Assembly (NCBI GenBank): GCA_030147525.1
Contig: JASBVF010000056.1
Span: forward strand, 248,001 to 312,000
Reading direction: 5' to 3'
DNA length: 64,000 nucleotides
From: Bacteroidota bacterium
Lineage (GTDB): Bacteria > Bacteroidota > Bacteroidia > Chitinophagales > Saprospiraceae
The position numbers were made by a program, and so were the translations under genes. The notes beneath the pieces were generated by a model that ran no database searches, was not told where the DNA came from, and saw nothing but the letters and a program-made list of their open reading frames with translations. Each line of letters begins with the position of its first letter. Position 1 is the first letter of the stretch. This document shows, in pieces, positions 1-7,793 of the stretch.

Positions 1-883
1 CGACGACCCTTTCGTTCCTGGATGGGTCGTCGGCATACACATCCCACTGGCCATTTCCATTGGTGTCTTCCCATTCGAAGCTGTTGTTTACTGAAAACGA
101 CAGCACGACTTCCACACTTCCGGTTTCATTGCCGGTAATGACCAACGGTTCCGTGAATTTTCCCGTCACCACACAGGAACCGGGCGGCACGGGGCTGGTT
201 TGAAATAGAGGATTCACCACCGTCGTCGCACCGGCAGGCGCTTCACCGGAAAAAACGGAATTGTAAGCATCGTAAGGCGCTGAAAAACCGGTTTCAAAGG
301 CCCAAAATCCCTGCTTTTTTGCTGCGTTGACAGCTAAGGTTTTCGACTTTGGAATGACCTGGGTCAGGTAAGTATTGAAACCTACGAACGAAGCAATAGT
401 GCCGGTCTGGTCGTCCAAATTGCCAATCAATGGAACATTTTTCAAATTAAATTTCATGTCATAATTCTGGTAAGTGACACTCACTCGCACCCACTCGTAA
501 GTACCGGGCGGCACATCTTTCAGGTTAATTTTTGTAAAAACCTCGTTCTCGCCAGCCACCAGCGCTTTGTCAAAATCTACCGCCAGGCTGCCTCCGGCAT
601 CCGTTTCAGCACCTTTATAAAGAATAACTCCGTTGCCCAATTGGGTCAAAGCATGGGGAGCAAGCTCAATGTAGTGGACGCTCATGGCATGAAAACCGGG
701 CGTTTGAGTTGCATGGCCCTGTGGAATCGTGGCTGGCTGACCGATATTATTCAGGCGGGGCTGGTTTTTATCAAAACGAAAAGAGAACATCAGTTGGTTT
801 TCGGCGCCGGGCGGCATATTTTCACCTTTTTTACAGGCAAAAAATGAAGAGAGGAGGAGCGCAAAGATCAAGTTGAATTTCAT
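1..883 (-). CDS. Lipoprotein, partial (3' end beyond the window)
   Basis: The minus strand is open from an ATG at 883 to base 1 with no stop, giving 294 codons; the C-terminus lies outside the window. The protein begins with a hydrophobic signal ending in SSFFAC, so residue 17 is a likely lipidated cysteine and the product probably sits in the outer or inner membrane facing the periplasm. The rest is beta-rich and hydrophilic, with no TM segment. Near the cut end it has DTNGNGQWD, which resembles a calcium-binding DxNxNGxxD loop. It diverges from the DUF885 peptidase gene with only 62 bases between the starts, so both promoters must lie there. I do not recognise the family; the lipoprotein assignment is the firm part. 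Confidence 0.8.
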   Translation of the reverse strand, partial: MKFNLIFALLLSSFFACKKGENMPPGAENQLMFSFRFDKNQPRLNNIGQPATIPQGHATQTPGFHAMSVHYIELAPHALTQLGNGVILYKGAETDAGGSLAVDFDKALVAGENEVFTKINLKDVPPGTYEWVRVSVTYQNYDMKFNLKNVPLIGNLDDQTGTIASFVGFNTYLTQVIPKSKTLAVNAAKKQGFWAFETGFSAPYDAYNSVFSGEAPAGATTVVNPLFQTSPVPPGSCVVTGKFTEPLVITGNETGSVEVVLSFSVNNSFEWEDTNGNGQWDVYADDPSRNERVV

Positions 884-945
884 TTTTTAGATTTTTGATG
901 AAACGTAGCGTCAGCTAAATTTTTCCACTTAAACGAAACAAAATC

Positions 946-2679
946 ATGAAACCCTACTTTCCCTGGCTCATTTTTATTGGTTGTTGTTTGTTTTTTTCAT
1001 CAAATGCACAGCAAGACCCGGCAAGTCAGTTGCGTAGTTTAATCGACGAAGACCGGCAGTTTCAAAAAAAAGAATTTTCAACTCCCGGCCGGGATTTTCC
1101 CGCCATCACTCCGGCTGACGAAATAAGACGGGCAGAATTTTACAGACAGGAACTGGCCCAACTGAAAAATATTGACCCTGTCCAGCTTTCCAGGCAGGAC
1201 AAAATCAGCTACGAACTGCTGAAATACGTACTCGAAGACCGCATCGCCGAGGTGGAATTCGAGGCTTACCTCGTGCCATTGAATGCAGAGGGAGGTTGGT
1301 ATACCGATTTCGTTTTATCAATTGATCGCCAGCGTTTTAACACAAAAGAAGATGTCGAAAAATACATTCGAAAACTGAACGGGTTCAAACACTGGGCTAC
1401 ACAAAACATCCAGTTAATGGAGACCGGCCTGGCAAAAGGCCGCACGGCGCCTTACGACATCCTGAAAGGCCGTGAGAACATTGTCGATCATCTGATTGTG
1501 AAACAGGCTGAGGATAGTCCATTTTACAAACCATTTGAAAATATGCCCGCCTCCATCCCGGCAACTGAACAGGAGGCTTTGCGAAAAGAAGGCCGTTCTG
1601 CCATTCTGAACAGCGTGGTTCCCGCCTACCGGGATTTTCGGGATTTTTGGAAAAACAAGTACATCCCCGGCGCAGTGAAGTCGCCGGGTATTGCCGTTCA
1701 GCCCAATGGCCGTGCTTACTACGAGCAGCGGGTGCGTTATTTCACCACCCTGCCCATGACTGCGGATGAGGTTTTTGAAATTGGCCAGCAGGAAGTGGCA
1801 CGCATTCGTACGGAGATGGAAGCGATCATTCGGGAAGTTGGATTCGAAGGCAGTTTTGCCGATTTTCTGCAATTTTTGCGCACCGACTCGCAGTTTTATC
1901 CAAAAACACCGAGGGAATTGCTTCAGGCAGCCAGCTATTTTTCAAAAAAAATCGATGGAAAACTGCCGGAGTATTTCGGGAAACTACCCCGGAATTCCTA
2001 CGGCGTCTCTCCCGTCCCCGATGTGTTGGCGCCCACCTACACCGGCGGCCGTTACAGCCCCGGCTCACTCGAACATCATCGGGCCGGTTTTTATTGGGTC
2101 AATACGTACAATTTGTCGTCCCGCCCGCTGTATGTGCTGCCATCCCTCACCTTGCACGAAGCGGTGCCTGGTCATCATCTTCAGATTTCATTGGCGCAGG
2201 AGTTAGAAGGCGTGCCTGACTTCAGGCGAAACACCTACCTCAGCGCCTTCGGCGAAGGCTGGGCGCTTTACGGCGAGTGGCTCGGCCAGGAAATGGGAAT
2301 TTATGAAACACCCTACGAGCATTTTGGGCGGCTTACTTACGAAATGTGGCGGGCTTGCCGACTAGTGGTAGACCCAGGCCTTCACGTCAAAGGCTGGAGC
2401 CGGGAGCAGGCTATTGAATTTATGGTCAACAACACGGCGCTCTCACTTCATGAGTGCACAACCGAAATCGACCGGTACATCGGCTGGCCGGGGCAGGCGG
2501 TTTCTTATAAAATCGGCGAGCTGAAAATCAGGGAATTACGCAAGCGTGCCGAGGAGGCTTTGGGTGAAAAATTTGACCTCCGTTCCTTCCACGACCTCAT
2601 ACTTTCAGAAGGAGCAGTGCCTTTGTTTATTCTGGAGAAAATGGTTGACGAGTGGATTGCTTCGCATAAAAAAGAATGA
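946..2679 (+). CDS. DUF885 family protein, putative secreted zinc metallopeptidase
   Basis: A 577-residue protein with an N-terminal signal peptide (residues 1-21, ending SSNAQ), so it is exported. The region from about 25 to 570 matches the DUF885 family, whose members are usually 550-620 residues. The diagnostic motif HEAVPGHH is at residues 404-411 and a conserved GEGWALYGEW follows at about 436-445; these resemble an HExxH zinc site with a downstream glutamate ligand, so peptidase activity is a reasonable inference from the family, though substrates are unknown. It stands alone, divergent from the upstream lipoprotein. No obvious terminator was found directly after it. Confidence 0.88.
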   Translation: MKPYFPWLIFIGCCLFFSSNAQQDPASQLRSLIDEDRQFQKKEFSTPGRDFPAITPADEIRRAEFYRQELAQLKNIDPVQLSRQDKISYELLKYVLEDRIAEVEFEAYLVPLNAEGGWYTDFVLSIDRQRFNTKEDVEKYIRKLNGFKHWATQNIQLMETGLAKGRTAPYDILKGRENIVDHLIVKQAEDSPFYKPFENMPASIPATEQEALRKEGRSAILNSVVPAYRDFRDFWKNKYIPGAVKSPGIAVQPNGRAYYEQRVRYFTTLPMTADEVFEIGQQEVARIRTEMEAIIREVGFEGSFADFLQFLRTDSQFYPKTPRELLQAASYFSKKIDGKLPEYFGKLPRNSYGVSPVPDVLAPTYTGGRYSPGSLEHHRAGFYWVNTYNLSSRPLYVLPSLTLHEAVPGHHLQISLAQELEGVPDFRRNTYLSAFGEGWALYGEWLGQEMGIYETPYEHFGRLTYEMWRACRLVVDPGLHVKGWSREQAIEFMVNNTALSLHECTTEIDRYIGWPGQAVSYKIGELKIRELRKRAEEALGEKFDLRSFHDLILSEGAVPLFILEKMVDEWIASHKKE

Positions 2680-2876
2680 AATTTTTTGCGGCGCCCAGGG
2701 GTAAAACATTTCAAAACTGACTGCACCTTCGCTTCGACTTCTTTAATCAATTGTTAAAAGCTACCATTTTCGGTAACGAAAGGGGCTGCTCAAACGATTA
2801 AATAGTAAGCAAACTTGCGGTGACAAAAGTGTTAGCACCAAACCAACCACCTTTTTTCACCTTAAAAACCAGTCAT

Positions 2877-2948
2877 ATGTTAGTACTCCTCGGAATCATC
2901 GCCATGTTTGGCTGCTTCGCCAAACTGGCATTCGACAGAAAATACTGA
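2877..2948 (+). CDS. Possible 23-residue hydrophobic micropeptide
   Basis: In the 363-base gap between the DUF885 gene and the HtrA gene there is a short ORF of 23 codons plus stop: an ATG, about 17 mostly hydrophobic residues (start MLVLLGIIAMFG), then the basic tail FDRKY. This is the composition of a single-pass membrane peptide. A strong hairpin follows 8 bases after the stop, at 2957-3011. There is no clear Shine-Dalgarno sequence and I did not find a convincing TAnnTTTG promoter in front of it. It is listed because peptide and hairpin fall together; it may still be chance. Confidence 0.35.
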   Translation: MLVLLGIIAMFGCFAKLAFDRKY

Positions 2949-2956
2949 AAAGCAAA

Positions 2957-3011
2957 GGAGTTACTCGAATTACTTCCGACTTCGAGTCTGACCCGCAATT
3001 CGAATAACTCC
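2957..3011. terminator. Hairpin terminator between convergent genes
   Basis: Arms 2957-2971 and 2997-3011 (GGAGTTACTCGAATT against AATTCGAATAACTCC) pair over 15 positions with one wobble or mismatch, and the loop holds a second small stem (GACT-TCG-AGTC). On the minus strand the stem runs directly into TTTGCTTTT, fitting termination of the HtrA gene. On the plus strand a T6 tract lies about 9 bases beyond the stem, so it could also end a short transcript carrying the micro-ORF. Confidence 0.65.
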
Positions 3012-3042
3012 CTGACGCTATTTTTTCACCCTGAAACCAATC

Positions 3043-4053
3043 CTACTTCATTTCAGCCGGAATAACTCTTACCTTTTCTTTACTACCTCTTCGCAATACT
3101 ATCAGCTCTGAAGCCTGACCTATTGACTTGTCATTCAATAACTTGTGCAAATCGTCAATTGAATGTACGGGCGTTTCACCCAAAGCGATAATGATATCCC
3201 CCACTTCCAGTTCGGAGTTATATGCCGGGCCGTCCGGCTCCACGCTCTGAACGAGTACACCGGATTTTACTGTGAGTTTGTGATAGCTGACGGAGCGGGG
3301 ATTCAGAGGGGCAGTCTGTCCGGCGATTCCAATATAGCCACGGCGAACTTTCCCCTCCATGATGAGCTTGCCCACAACATACTGCGCAAGGTTTGATGAA
3401 ACAGCAAAACAAAGCCCCTGGGCGGGTAAAATAACGGCTGTATTGACGCCGATAACACCGCCCTGGCTATCCACCAAAGGCCCACCGGAATTGCCTGGAT
3501 TCAACGCTGCATCCGTCTGAATGACATCGTCGATCAGCCTGCCGCTTTCCGATCTGAGCGTACGCCCCAGCGCACTCACGACGCCAGCTGTTACCGAATA
3601 CTGAAAACCATAAGGATTGCCAATCGCTACTGCCAGCTGACCAACCTGCAGGCTGTCGCTGTTACTAAAGCGAACTGCACGGAGGTTATCACCACTAATT
3701 TGCAAGACGGCAATATCCGTTGCGGGGTCTTCACCTACCAGTTTTGCCTGAAACTCCCGCCCGTCTTGCAGCGCCACCTCGATTCTGGTGGAATTACTGA
3801 CAACATGGCTATTCGTCACGATGAAACCATCACTGGAAATGATGAAGCCGCTACCCGTACCAAAGGGTTGTTGCCGTCTTGGGTTGCGGGATGGAGCAGG
3901 CTTTTTGTTTACTTTAATCTGGACAACAGAAGGGCTGACTGATTTTGAAACTCCAACAATCGACCTGGAGTAAGCATCCAGCAAAACTTCATCCGTGAAA
4001 GGTGTTTGGTAAGGTTGCATGTCGGGGTTTTCAGTCGCTGTTAGTTGAAACAT
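3043..4053 (-). CDS. HtrA/DegP-like serine protease with one PDZ domain (S1C)
   Basis: A trypsin-like serine protease of 336 residues. The catalytic triad is visible: His in VTNSHVV (about residue 83), Asp in ATDIAVL (about 113) and Ser in NPGNSGGPL (about 189). A single PDZ domain follows from roughly residue 240 to 331. Classical HtrA/DegP proteins carry an N-terminal signal or TM anchor, but this one has none: the N-terminus is polar, so it may act in the cytoplasm or be exported by another route. An internal ATG at 4020 is an equally possible start and removes 11 residues that look non-conserved. A TTG and a TAGGATTTG sequence at about 4081-4110 on the minus strand could be its promoter. 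Its transcript probably ends at the 2957-3011 hairpin. Confidence 0.88.
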   Translation of the reverse strand: MFQLTATENPDMQPYQTPFTDEVLLDAYSRSIVGVSKSVSPSVVQIKVNKKPAPSRNPRRQQPFGTGSGFIISSDGFIVTNSHVVSNSTRIEVALQDGREFQAKLVGEDPATDIAVLQISGDNLRAVRFSNSDSLQVGQLAVAIGNPYGFQYSVTAGVVSALGRTLRSESGRLIDDVIQTDAALNPGNSGGPLVDSQGGVIGVNTAVILPAQGLCFAVSSNLAQYVVGKLIMEGKVRRGYIGIAGQTAPLNPRSVSYHKLTVKSGVLVQSVEPDGPAYNSELEVGDIIIALGETPVHSIDDLHKLLNDKSIGQASELIVLRRGSKEKVRVIPAEMK

Positions 4054-4121
4054 AGATTGGATGATTTACGAGCGCTGGCTCAAATCCTATTGATTTTGAA
4101 AGGTGCCAACGCTGTTTTTGG

Positions 4122-4162
4122 AAAAAAAAGAAGCCGGGCACGTATCATCGTACCTGGCTTCT
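4122..4162 (-). terminator. Rho-independent terminator of the M28 peptidase gene
   Basis: Arms 4129-4142 and 4149-4162 pair over 14 positions (two are wobble or mismatch depending on strand) around a 6-base loop. On the minus strand the stem is followed by eight Ts (4122-4129). It lies about 150 bases past the stop of the peptidase gene and just ahead of the HtrA start, so it separates the two genes. Confidence 0.8.
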
Positions 4163-4313
4163 CGTTTTGATTTTCATTCCCGGAAAGGAATTTTCTTTCA
4201 CTGATGAAAATCATTCCAATCGATCAATTTAGACAAATTGGCAGGCAAGAAATTTTATTTCGTGAAATTTTGACAGCAAATACTTGGCTTGTTATTCAGT
4301 TTCACCTGTTTTG

Positions 4314-5540
4314 TCAAAACTCCACTTCTCTCTCAATGACTTTATTTTTACGCTTCACCTTCACTTTGGCCTTGTCGCCTTTTTTGAACTTGCTCAAACC
4401 CTCCATGTAGTCATAGATGGTTTTCACTTCAACATCCCCAATCTGCATCACGATGTCTCCTTTTTCCAACCCGGCCTTCTTCGCAGGGCGGTCATCCAGC
4501 ACCGCATCGATCCGCATTCCCTCACCGTCGTAGACATAGTCAGGCATGACTCCGAGCGTTACTTTAAAACTGGCGGCCTGCTGTTGTTCGTCTTTGGTTT
4601 TCGTGAATTCGATTTTACCGTCGTCATCCAGGTTTTCAATCAATTGTGCAATGAGTTGAGACACTTCGTAAAGGCCATCATAGTTAACCAGTTCACTGTC
4701 ATCACTCGGCTTGTGATAGTCGCTATGCTGCCCGGTAAAGAAATGAAGCACAGGAATGTCTGCCAGATAAAAAGAGGTATGATCCGAGGGCCCGATACCG
4801 CTATCAGAAGTTTTCACCTTGATTCCTCCGACGTTGATTTTAGCCAACTCATCTTTCCAAACCGGCGAAGTGCCTGCCCCATTCACTGCCAGCACTTTTT
4901 CTTCGTTCAACCTTCCGACCATGTCCATATTTAGCATGTAATTGACCATTTTGAGGTCGATGGTCGAATTTTCAACATACTTTTTCGAACCAATGAGCCC
5001 TAATTCCTCTCCTGAAAAAGCGATAAAAAGGTAGTTGTTATTTTTAGCCATAGAATTTTTCAGATATCCGGCCAGGTAAAGTAAAGATGAAACCCCGCTC
5101 GCATTGTCGTCGGCTCCGTTATGAATTGCCGGATCGCCGGAATGAAGAGAAGAGCCGGGCATACCCATTCCGAGGTGATCGTAATGAGCGCCGATGACAA
5201 CCGTATTGGCAGCCCCGTTGTCAATATAACCCACCACGTTTTTACCTGACCGTGACTCGCCACCAGAGGTAGCGTGTGGATTCATATTGTACTGAAAATC
5301 AAAGGAATGAAACCACCCCCCATCAGACCCCATGGGTTGCAGACCTATCTCCCCAAAACGAGCGGCAATGTATTGTGAAGCCAAGGCCTCGCCTTTTTTA
5401 CCGGACTCCCGGCCTTGCAAGAGATCGGAAGCCAGATAGACTACATCTACTCTCAATGCTTGCAAAACGGCATCTTTGTCCTGAGCAAAAAGGAGTTGGA
5501 AAACACCCAAACAAATAGAAAGAAGTAATAATTTTTTCAT
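4314..5540 (-). CDS. Secreted M28 family zinc peptidase with C-terminal PDZ domain
   Basis: An exported aminopeptidase-type enzyme. The start at 5540 gives a clean signal peptide (MKKLLLLSICLGVFQLLFAQ); an upstream in-frame ATG at 5561 adds seven residues. Numbered from 5561, the M28 metal ligands are seen in order: His in GAHYDHLG (126), Asp in NGADDNASG (151), the Glu pair in SGEELG (185-186), Asp in MLNMDMVG (213) and His in DYHKP (283), which fits a two-zinc site. Residues about 330-410 form a PDZ domain, a common fusion in this family. Substrate is unknown; periplasmic or surface peptide breakdown is the likely role. It is a single-gene unit closed by the terminator at 4122-4162. Confidence 0.9.
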   Translation of the reverse strand: MKKLLLLSICLGVFQLLFAQDKDAVLQALRVDVVYLASDLLQGRESGKKGEALASQYIAARFGEIGLQPMGSDGGWFHSFDFQYNMNPHATSGGESRSGKNVVGYIDNGAANTVVIGAHYDHLGMGMPGSSLHSGDPAIHNGADDNASGVSSLLYLAGYLKNSMAKNNNYLFIAFSGEELGLIGSKKYVENSTIDLKMVNYMLNMDMVGRLNEEKVLAVNGAGTSPVWKDELAKINVGGIKVKTSDSGIGPSDHTSFYLADIPVLHFFTGQHSDYHKPSDDSELVNYDGLYEVSQLIAQLIENLDDDGKIEFTKTKDEQQQAASFKVTLGVMPDYVYDGEGMRIDAVLDDRPAKKAGLEKGDIVMQIGDVEVKTIYDYMEGLSKFKKGDKAKVKVKRKNKVIEREVEF

Positions 5541-5820
5541 TTGAATTAAACTTTTTTTCATGACAGATATTTACAATCTTTAAAGTATCATTCGCCATCG
5601 ACCACATAAGAACTGCTCTAACAGACATTTATGTACAATTTTTTGCAACCCAGCTGACCTAATTATAATTTTAAAACACCAAACTAAAAGAGGTCGAAAA
5701 ACGATAAAAACGTGTTAATATAAGGGACGAAAGTTGTATTTTTGATGACTAACGGTAAAATTTTGGCACTCATTATCAAGTAAACATCTATTTTAATCGT
5801 AAGTTATTTGTGGAAAAACT

Positions 5821-5850
5821 TTGTAAAAAAATAATATCTCACTATTTTTG
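5821..5850 (+). promoter_or_regulatory. Consensus Bacteroidota housekeeping promoter for a small RNA
   Basis: TTG at 5821-5823, a 19-base spacer, and TATTTTTG at 5843-5850 match the Bacteroidota -33/-7 consensus (TTG, N19, TAnnTTTG) at every specified position. Transcription would begin near 5857 and run right. No protein gene follows on this strand; a terminator lies 113 bases downstream of the -7 element. Confidence 0.75.
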
Positions 5851-5856
5851 AGTCCC

Positions 5857-5994
5857 ATTCTTACTGATACTTGCCTGAGTTTTTCCAAACAGAATTTATT
5901 TTACTTATTAAAGCTATTTAAACAAATCCCGAAAAATAAAGATATAGTGTTTCATAGTGTGAGGGGTAACCGCTTCGGTGGTTGCTCCTTTTTT
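5857..5994 (+). ncRNA. Candidate small non-coding RNA (about 135-140 nt)
   Basis: This is defined by a perfect promoter (5821-5850) and a perfect intrinsic terminator (5963-5994) on the same strand, with no ATG codon anywhere between them. The body is AT-rich and has the direct repeat ATAGTGT-ttc-ATAGTGT just before the terminator. It does not show the conserved apical loop of SRP RNA, and I cannot match it to tmRNA, RNase P or 6S RNA by eye. It runs convergently toward the 3' end of the polyprenyl synthase gene, which ends 15 bases past the T-tract, so readthrough would be antisense to that mRNA. Confidence 0.6.
5963..5994 (+). terminator. Rho-independent terminator with UUCG tetraloop
   Basis: Arms 5963-5973 and 5978-5988 pair over all 11 positions in RNA (three G-U pairs) around a C(UUCG)G tetraloop, followed by T6 at 5989-5994 and further T-runs. 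There is no T-tract on the other side, so it works only for rightward transcription. No protein-coding gene reads into it. Confidence 0.85.
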
Positions 5995-6008
5995 ATTGCT
6001 TTTTTTTC

Positions 6009-6983
6009 TCAGAACTCACGTTTCATCAAAAAATCCGCAAAGCTTTCTAACATAGCCTTCCGGCCGGGCTCCGCCTGAATCTTGGACAAATTATCCAATG
6101 CCTCCTGTTGAAAAAAGGATTGTTTTTCCTCCGCTAATGTTTTTATTCCCAATTGATTAAATATCCGAATGACTTCCTTGATCTTAGCGCCCTCTTGTAT
6201 GTCTGGATTATTGTAGCAAGCTTTTAAAATCGTTTCTTTTTCCTTGTCCGCCACTTCAAGTGCCTTCAGGTAAAGATAAGTTTTCTTGTTTTGGACAATA
6301 TCACCCCCAGTTTTTTTGCCAAACTTCTCCGGGTCGCCAAAAGTGTCCAACACATCATCCTGAAGTTGAAAGGCAATGCCGAGGTTTCGCCCAAATTCGT
6401 ACAGCAGCTGAGCATCTTCCTCGTTGGCACCTCCCAGCAAAGCACCGATTTTCAGGGCACCACCTAAAAGCACAGACGTTTTCAACTCGATCATCCGGAT
6501 GTACTCTTCAATACTTACATCGTTCCGTTTCTCAAAGTTGATATCCATCTGCTGCCCTTCGCATACTTCGATGGCAAATCGATTGAATATTTTCAAGACA
6601 TCCTTCAGGCGAGGATGCTCAAGCTTCATAAGGTATTCATAGGCATACACCAGCATCACATCTCCGGAGAGAATGCCAGTGTTCAGGTTGTACTTTTCAT
6701 GAACCGTCGGTTTCCCACGGCGCAGCGGAGCATCATCCATAATGTCGTCGTGCAGCAATGTGAAGTTGTGGAAGACCTCTACGGCAAAAGCAGCCGGCAG
6801 TGATTGCTCGACCGAATCATCAAAAAGATAGTGCCCCATGAGCAAAACCGCCGGCCGAAGGCGCTTACCTCCAAGTGAAAGTATGTAGTCGATCGGTTCG
6901 TACAACTCCCGGGGCTCACGTGAGAATTTATTATCCAGAAGAAATTGCTCGAAAAGCTGTTGAATTTGGTGTAAAGTTTGCAT
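6009..6983 (-). CDS. Polyprenyl (probably farnesyl/geranylgeranyl) diphosphate synthase
   Basis: A trans-prenyltransferase of 324 residues joining isopentenyl diphosphate to allylic diphosphates for isoprenoid synthesis in the cytoplasm. Both aspartate-rich Mg sites are present: HDDIMDD (Asp 79, 80, 83) followed by the RRG motif, and QLQDDVLD (Asp 209, 210, 213). The GGKRLRP motif at 38-44 binds the diphosphate. An aromatic residue (Phe74) five positions before the first aspartate motif suggests a short-chain product; this is inference. A longer ORF starts at 7037, but a TATTTTTG -7 element at 7020-7027 puts the transcript start near 7013, so the ATG at 6983 is the real start. Confidence 0.92.
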   Translation of the reverse strand: MQTLHQIQQLFEQFLLDNKFSREPRELYEPIDYILSLGGKRLRPAVLLMGHYLFDDSVEQSLPAAFAVEVFHNFTLLHDDIMDDAPLRRGKPTVHEKYNLNTGILSGDVMLVYAYEYLMKLEHPRLKDVLKIFNRFAIEVCEGQQMDINFEKRNDVSIEEYIRMIELKTSVLLGGALKIGALLGGANEEDAQLLYEFGRNLGIAFQLQDDVLDTFGDPEKFGKKTGGDIVQNKKTYLYLKALEVADKEKETILKACYNNPDIQEGAKIKEVIRIFNQLGIKTLAEEKQSFFQQEALDNLSKIQAEPGRKAMLESFADFLMKREF

Positions 6984-7019
6984 GGTGATCGCTGAATAGT
7001 TTGTCAAAAGGGGTCGGGG

Positions 7020-7027
7020 CAAAAATA
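7020..7027 (-). promoter_or_regulatory. -7 promoter element of the polyprenyl synthase gene
   Basis: The minus strand reads TATTTTTG here, a full match to TAnnTTTG. No TTG stands 19 bases upstream, so the -33 element is weak. It predicts a transcript start near 7013, about 30 bases ahead of the ATG at 6983. Confidence 0.55.
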
Positions 7028-7240
7028 ATCCCCGCATTTACATTTTACTTCTTCCTGTCGTTTCATTTTGAGAATTCCTTTAAACCGAGCTTATAAAATT
7101 CAGGTAGTTTCATTTTCATTCTAAATCTAAACCACTGAAAATTTATCCCATGCAGTGTACATTAAAAGATTTTCACCTGAAAAGTTTAAAATAAGATAGC
7201 CTCATGACTACACCAAGCCGCTTTTCCTAATTTTCTAACA

Positions 7241-7684
7241 ATGAAGAAATCCAGATCCGTGAATATTTTACTAATTGAAGATAACCCGGGAGATGTCAGA
7301 CTGGCACAAGAAGCCTTCAAAGAAGGGAACGTTGACGTTAAGCTCGACATCACCATGGACGGTATGGAAGCGCTGTTGTTTCTACGGAAAAAAGCGCCCT
7401 ACGAAACCGTGAAAACACCTGACCTCATCCTGCTGGATCTCAATTTGCCCAAAAAAGATGGCAGGGAGGTTTTAACTGAAATAAAGGAAGACCCTAACCT
7501 GAGGCGTATTCCTGTTGTCATTTTAACCACATCCAACGCTGAGCAGGACATCCTGAACAGCTACAACCTTCACGTCAATTGCTATGTCAACAAACCGGTT
7601 GACTTTGACCGGTTCTTCGATATTATTCAAAAGATCGAAGAATTCTGGCTTAAAACTGCCATCCTTCCCAGTATGGTAAGGTGA
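7241..7684 (+). CDS. Single-domain response regulator (Rcp1/CheY-like)
   Basis: A stand-alone receiver domain of 147 residues with no output domain. The acidic pocket (IEDN, residues 12-15), the phosphoacceptor Asp66 in ILLDLNLP, the switch Thr in ILTTSN and the conserved Lys in VNKP are all present, so it should be phosphorylatable. The spacing and the LIEDNPGD..L..EAF pattern resemble the Rcp1 subgroup that often pairs with hybrid or phytochrome kinases. The next gene, 109 bases downstream, encodes a multidomain receiver/kinase-like protein, so the two likely belong to one phosphorelay. Confidence 0.92.
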   Translation: MKKSRSVNILLIEDNPGDVRLAQEAFKEGNVDVKLDITMDGMEALLFLRKKAPYETVKTPDLILLDLNLPKKDGREVLTEIKEDPNLRRIPVVILTTSNAEQDILNSYNLHVNCYVNKPVDFDRFFDIIQKIEEFWLKTAILPSMVR

Positions 7685-7793
7685 ATACCGAGCTCATGCG
7701 GTTGATGAACGGAAACTGATTTACAGCATGTTTTAAATTAAAGTAGTTCAATTTCCGGCCCGGGAAAACCAGCAACACACAACGAGAAAGCTC

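Noticed and set aside
641-847. 68-codon plus-strand ORF
   Set aside because: It is opposite the partial lipoprotein gene, which has a signal peptide and lipobox and fills the strand; the plus-strand product has no protein-like features.
5848-6078. 76-codon plus-strand ORF over the candidate small RNA
   Set aside because: Its start codon lies inside the -7 promoter element, and the ORF runs through a strong terminator into the 3' end of the polyprenyl synthase gene.
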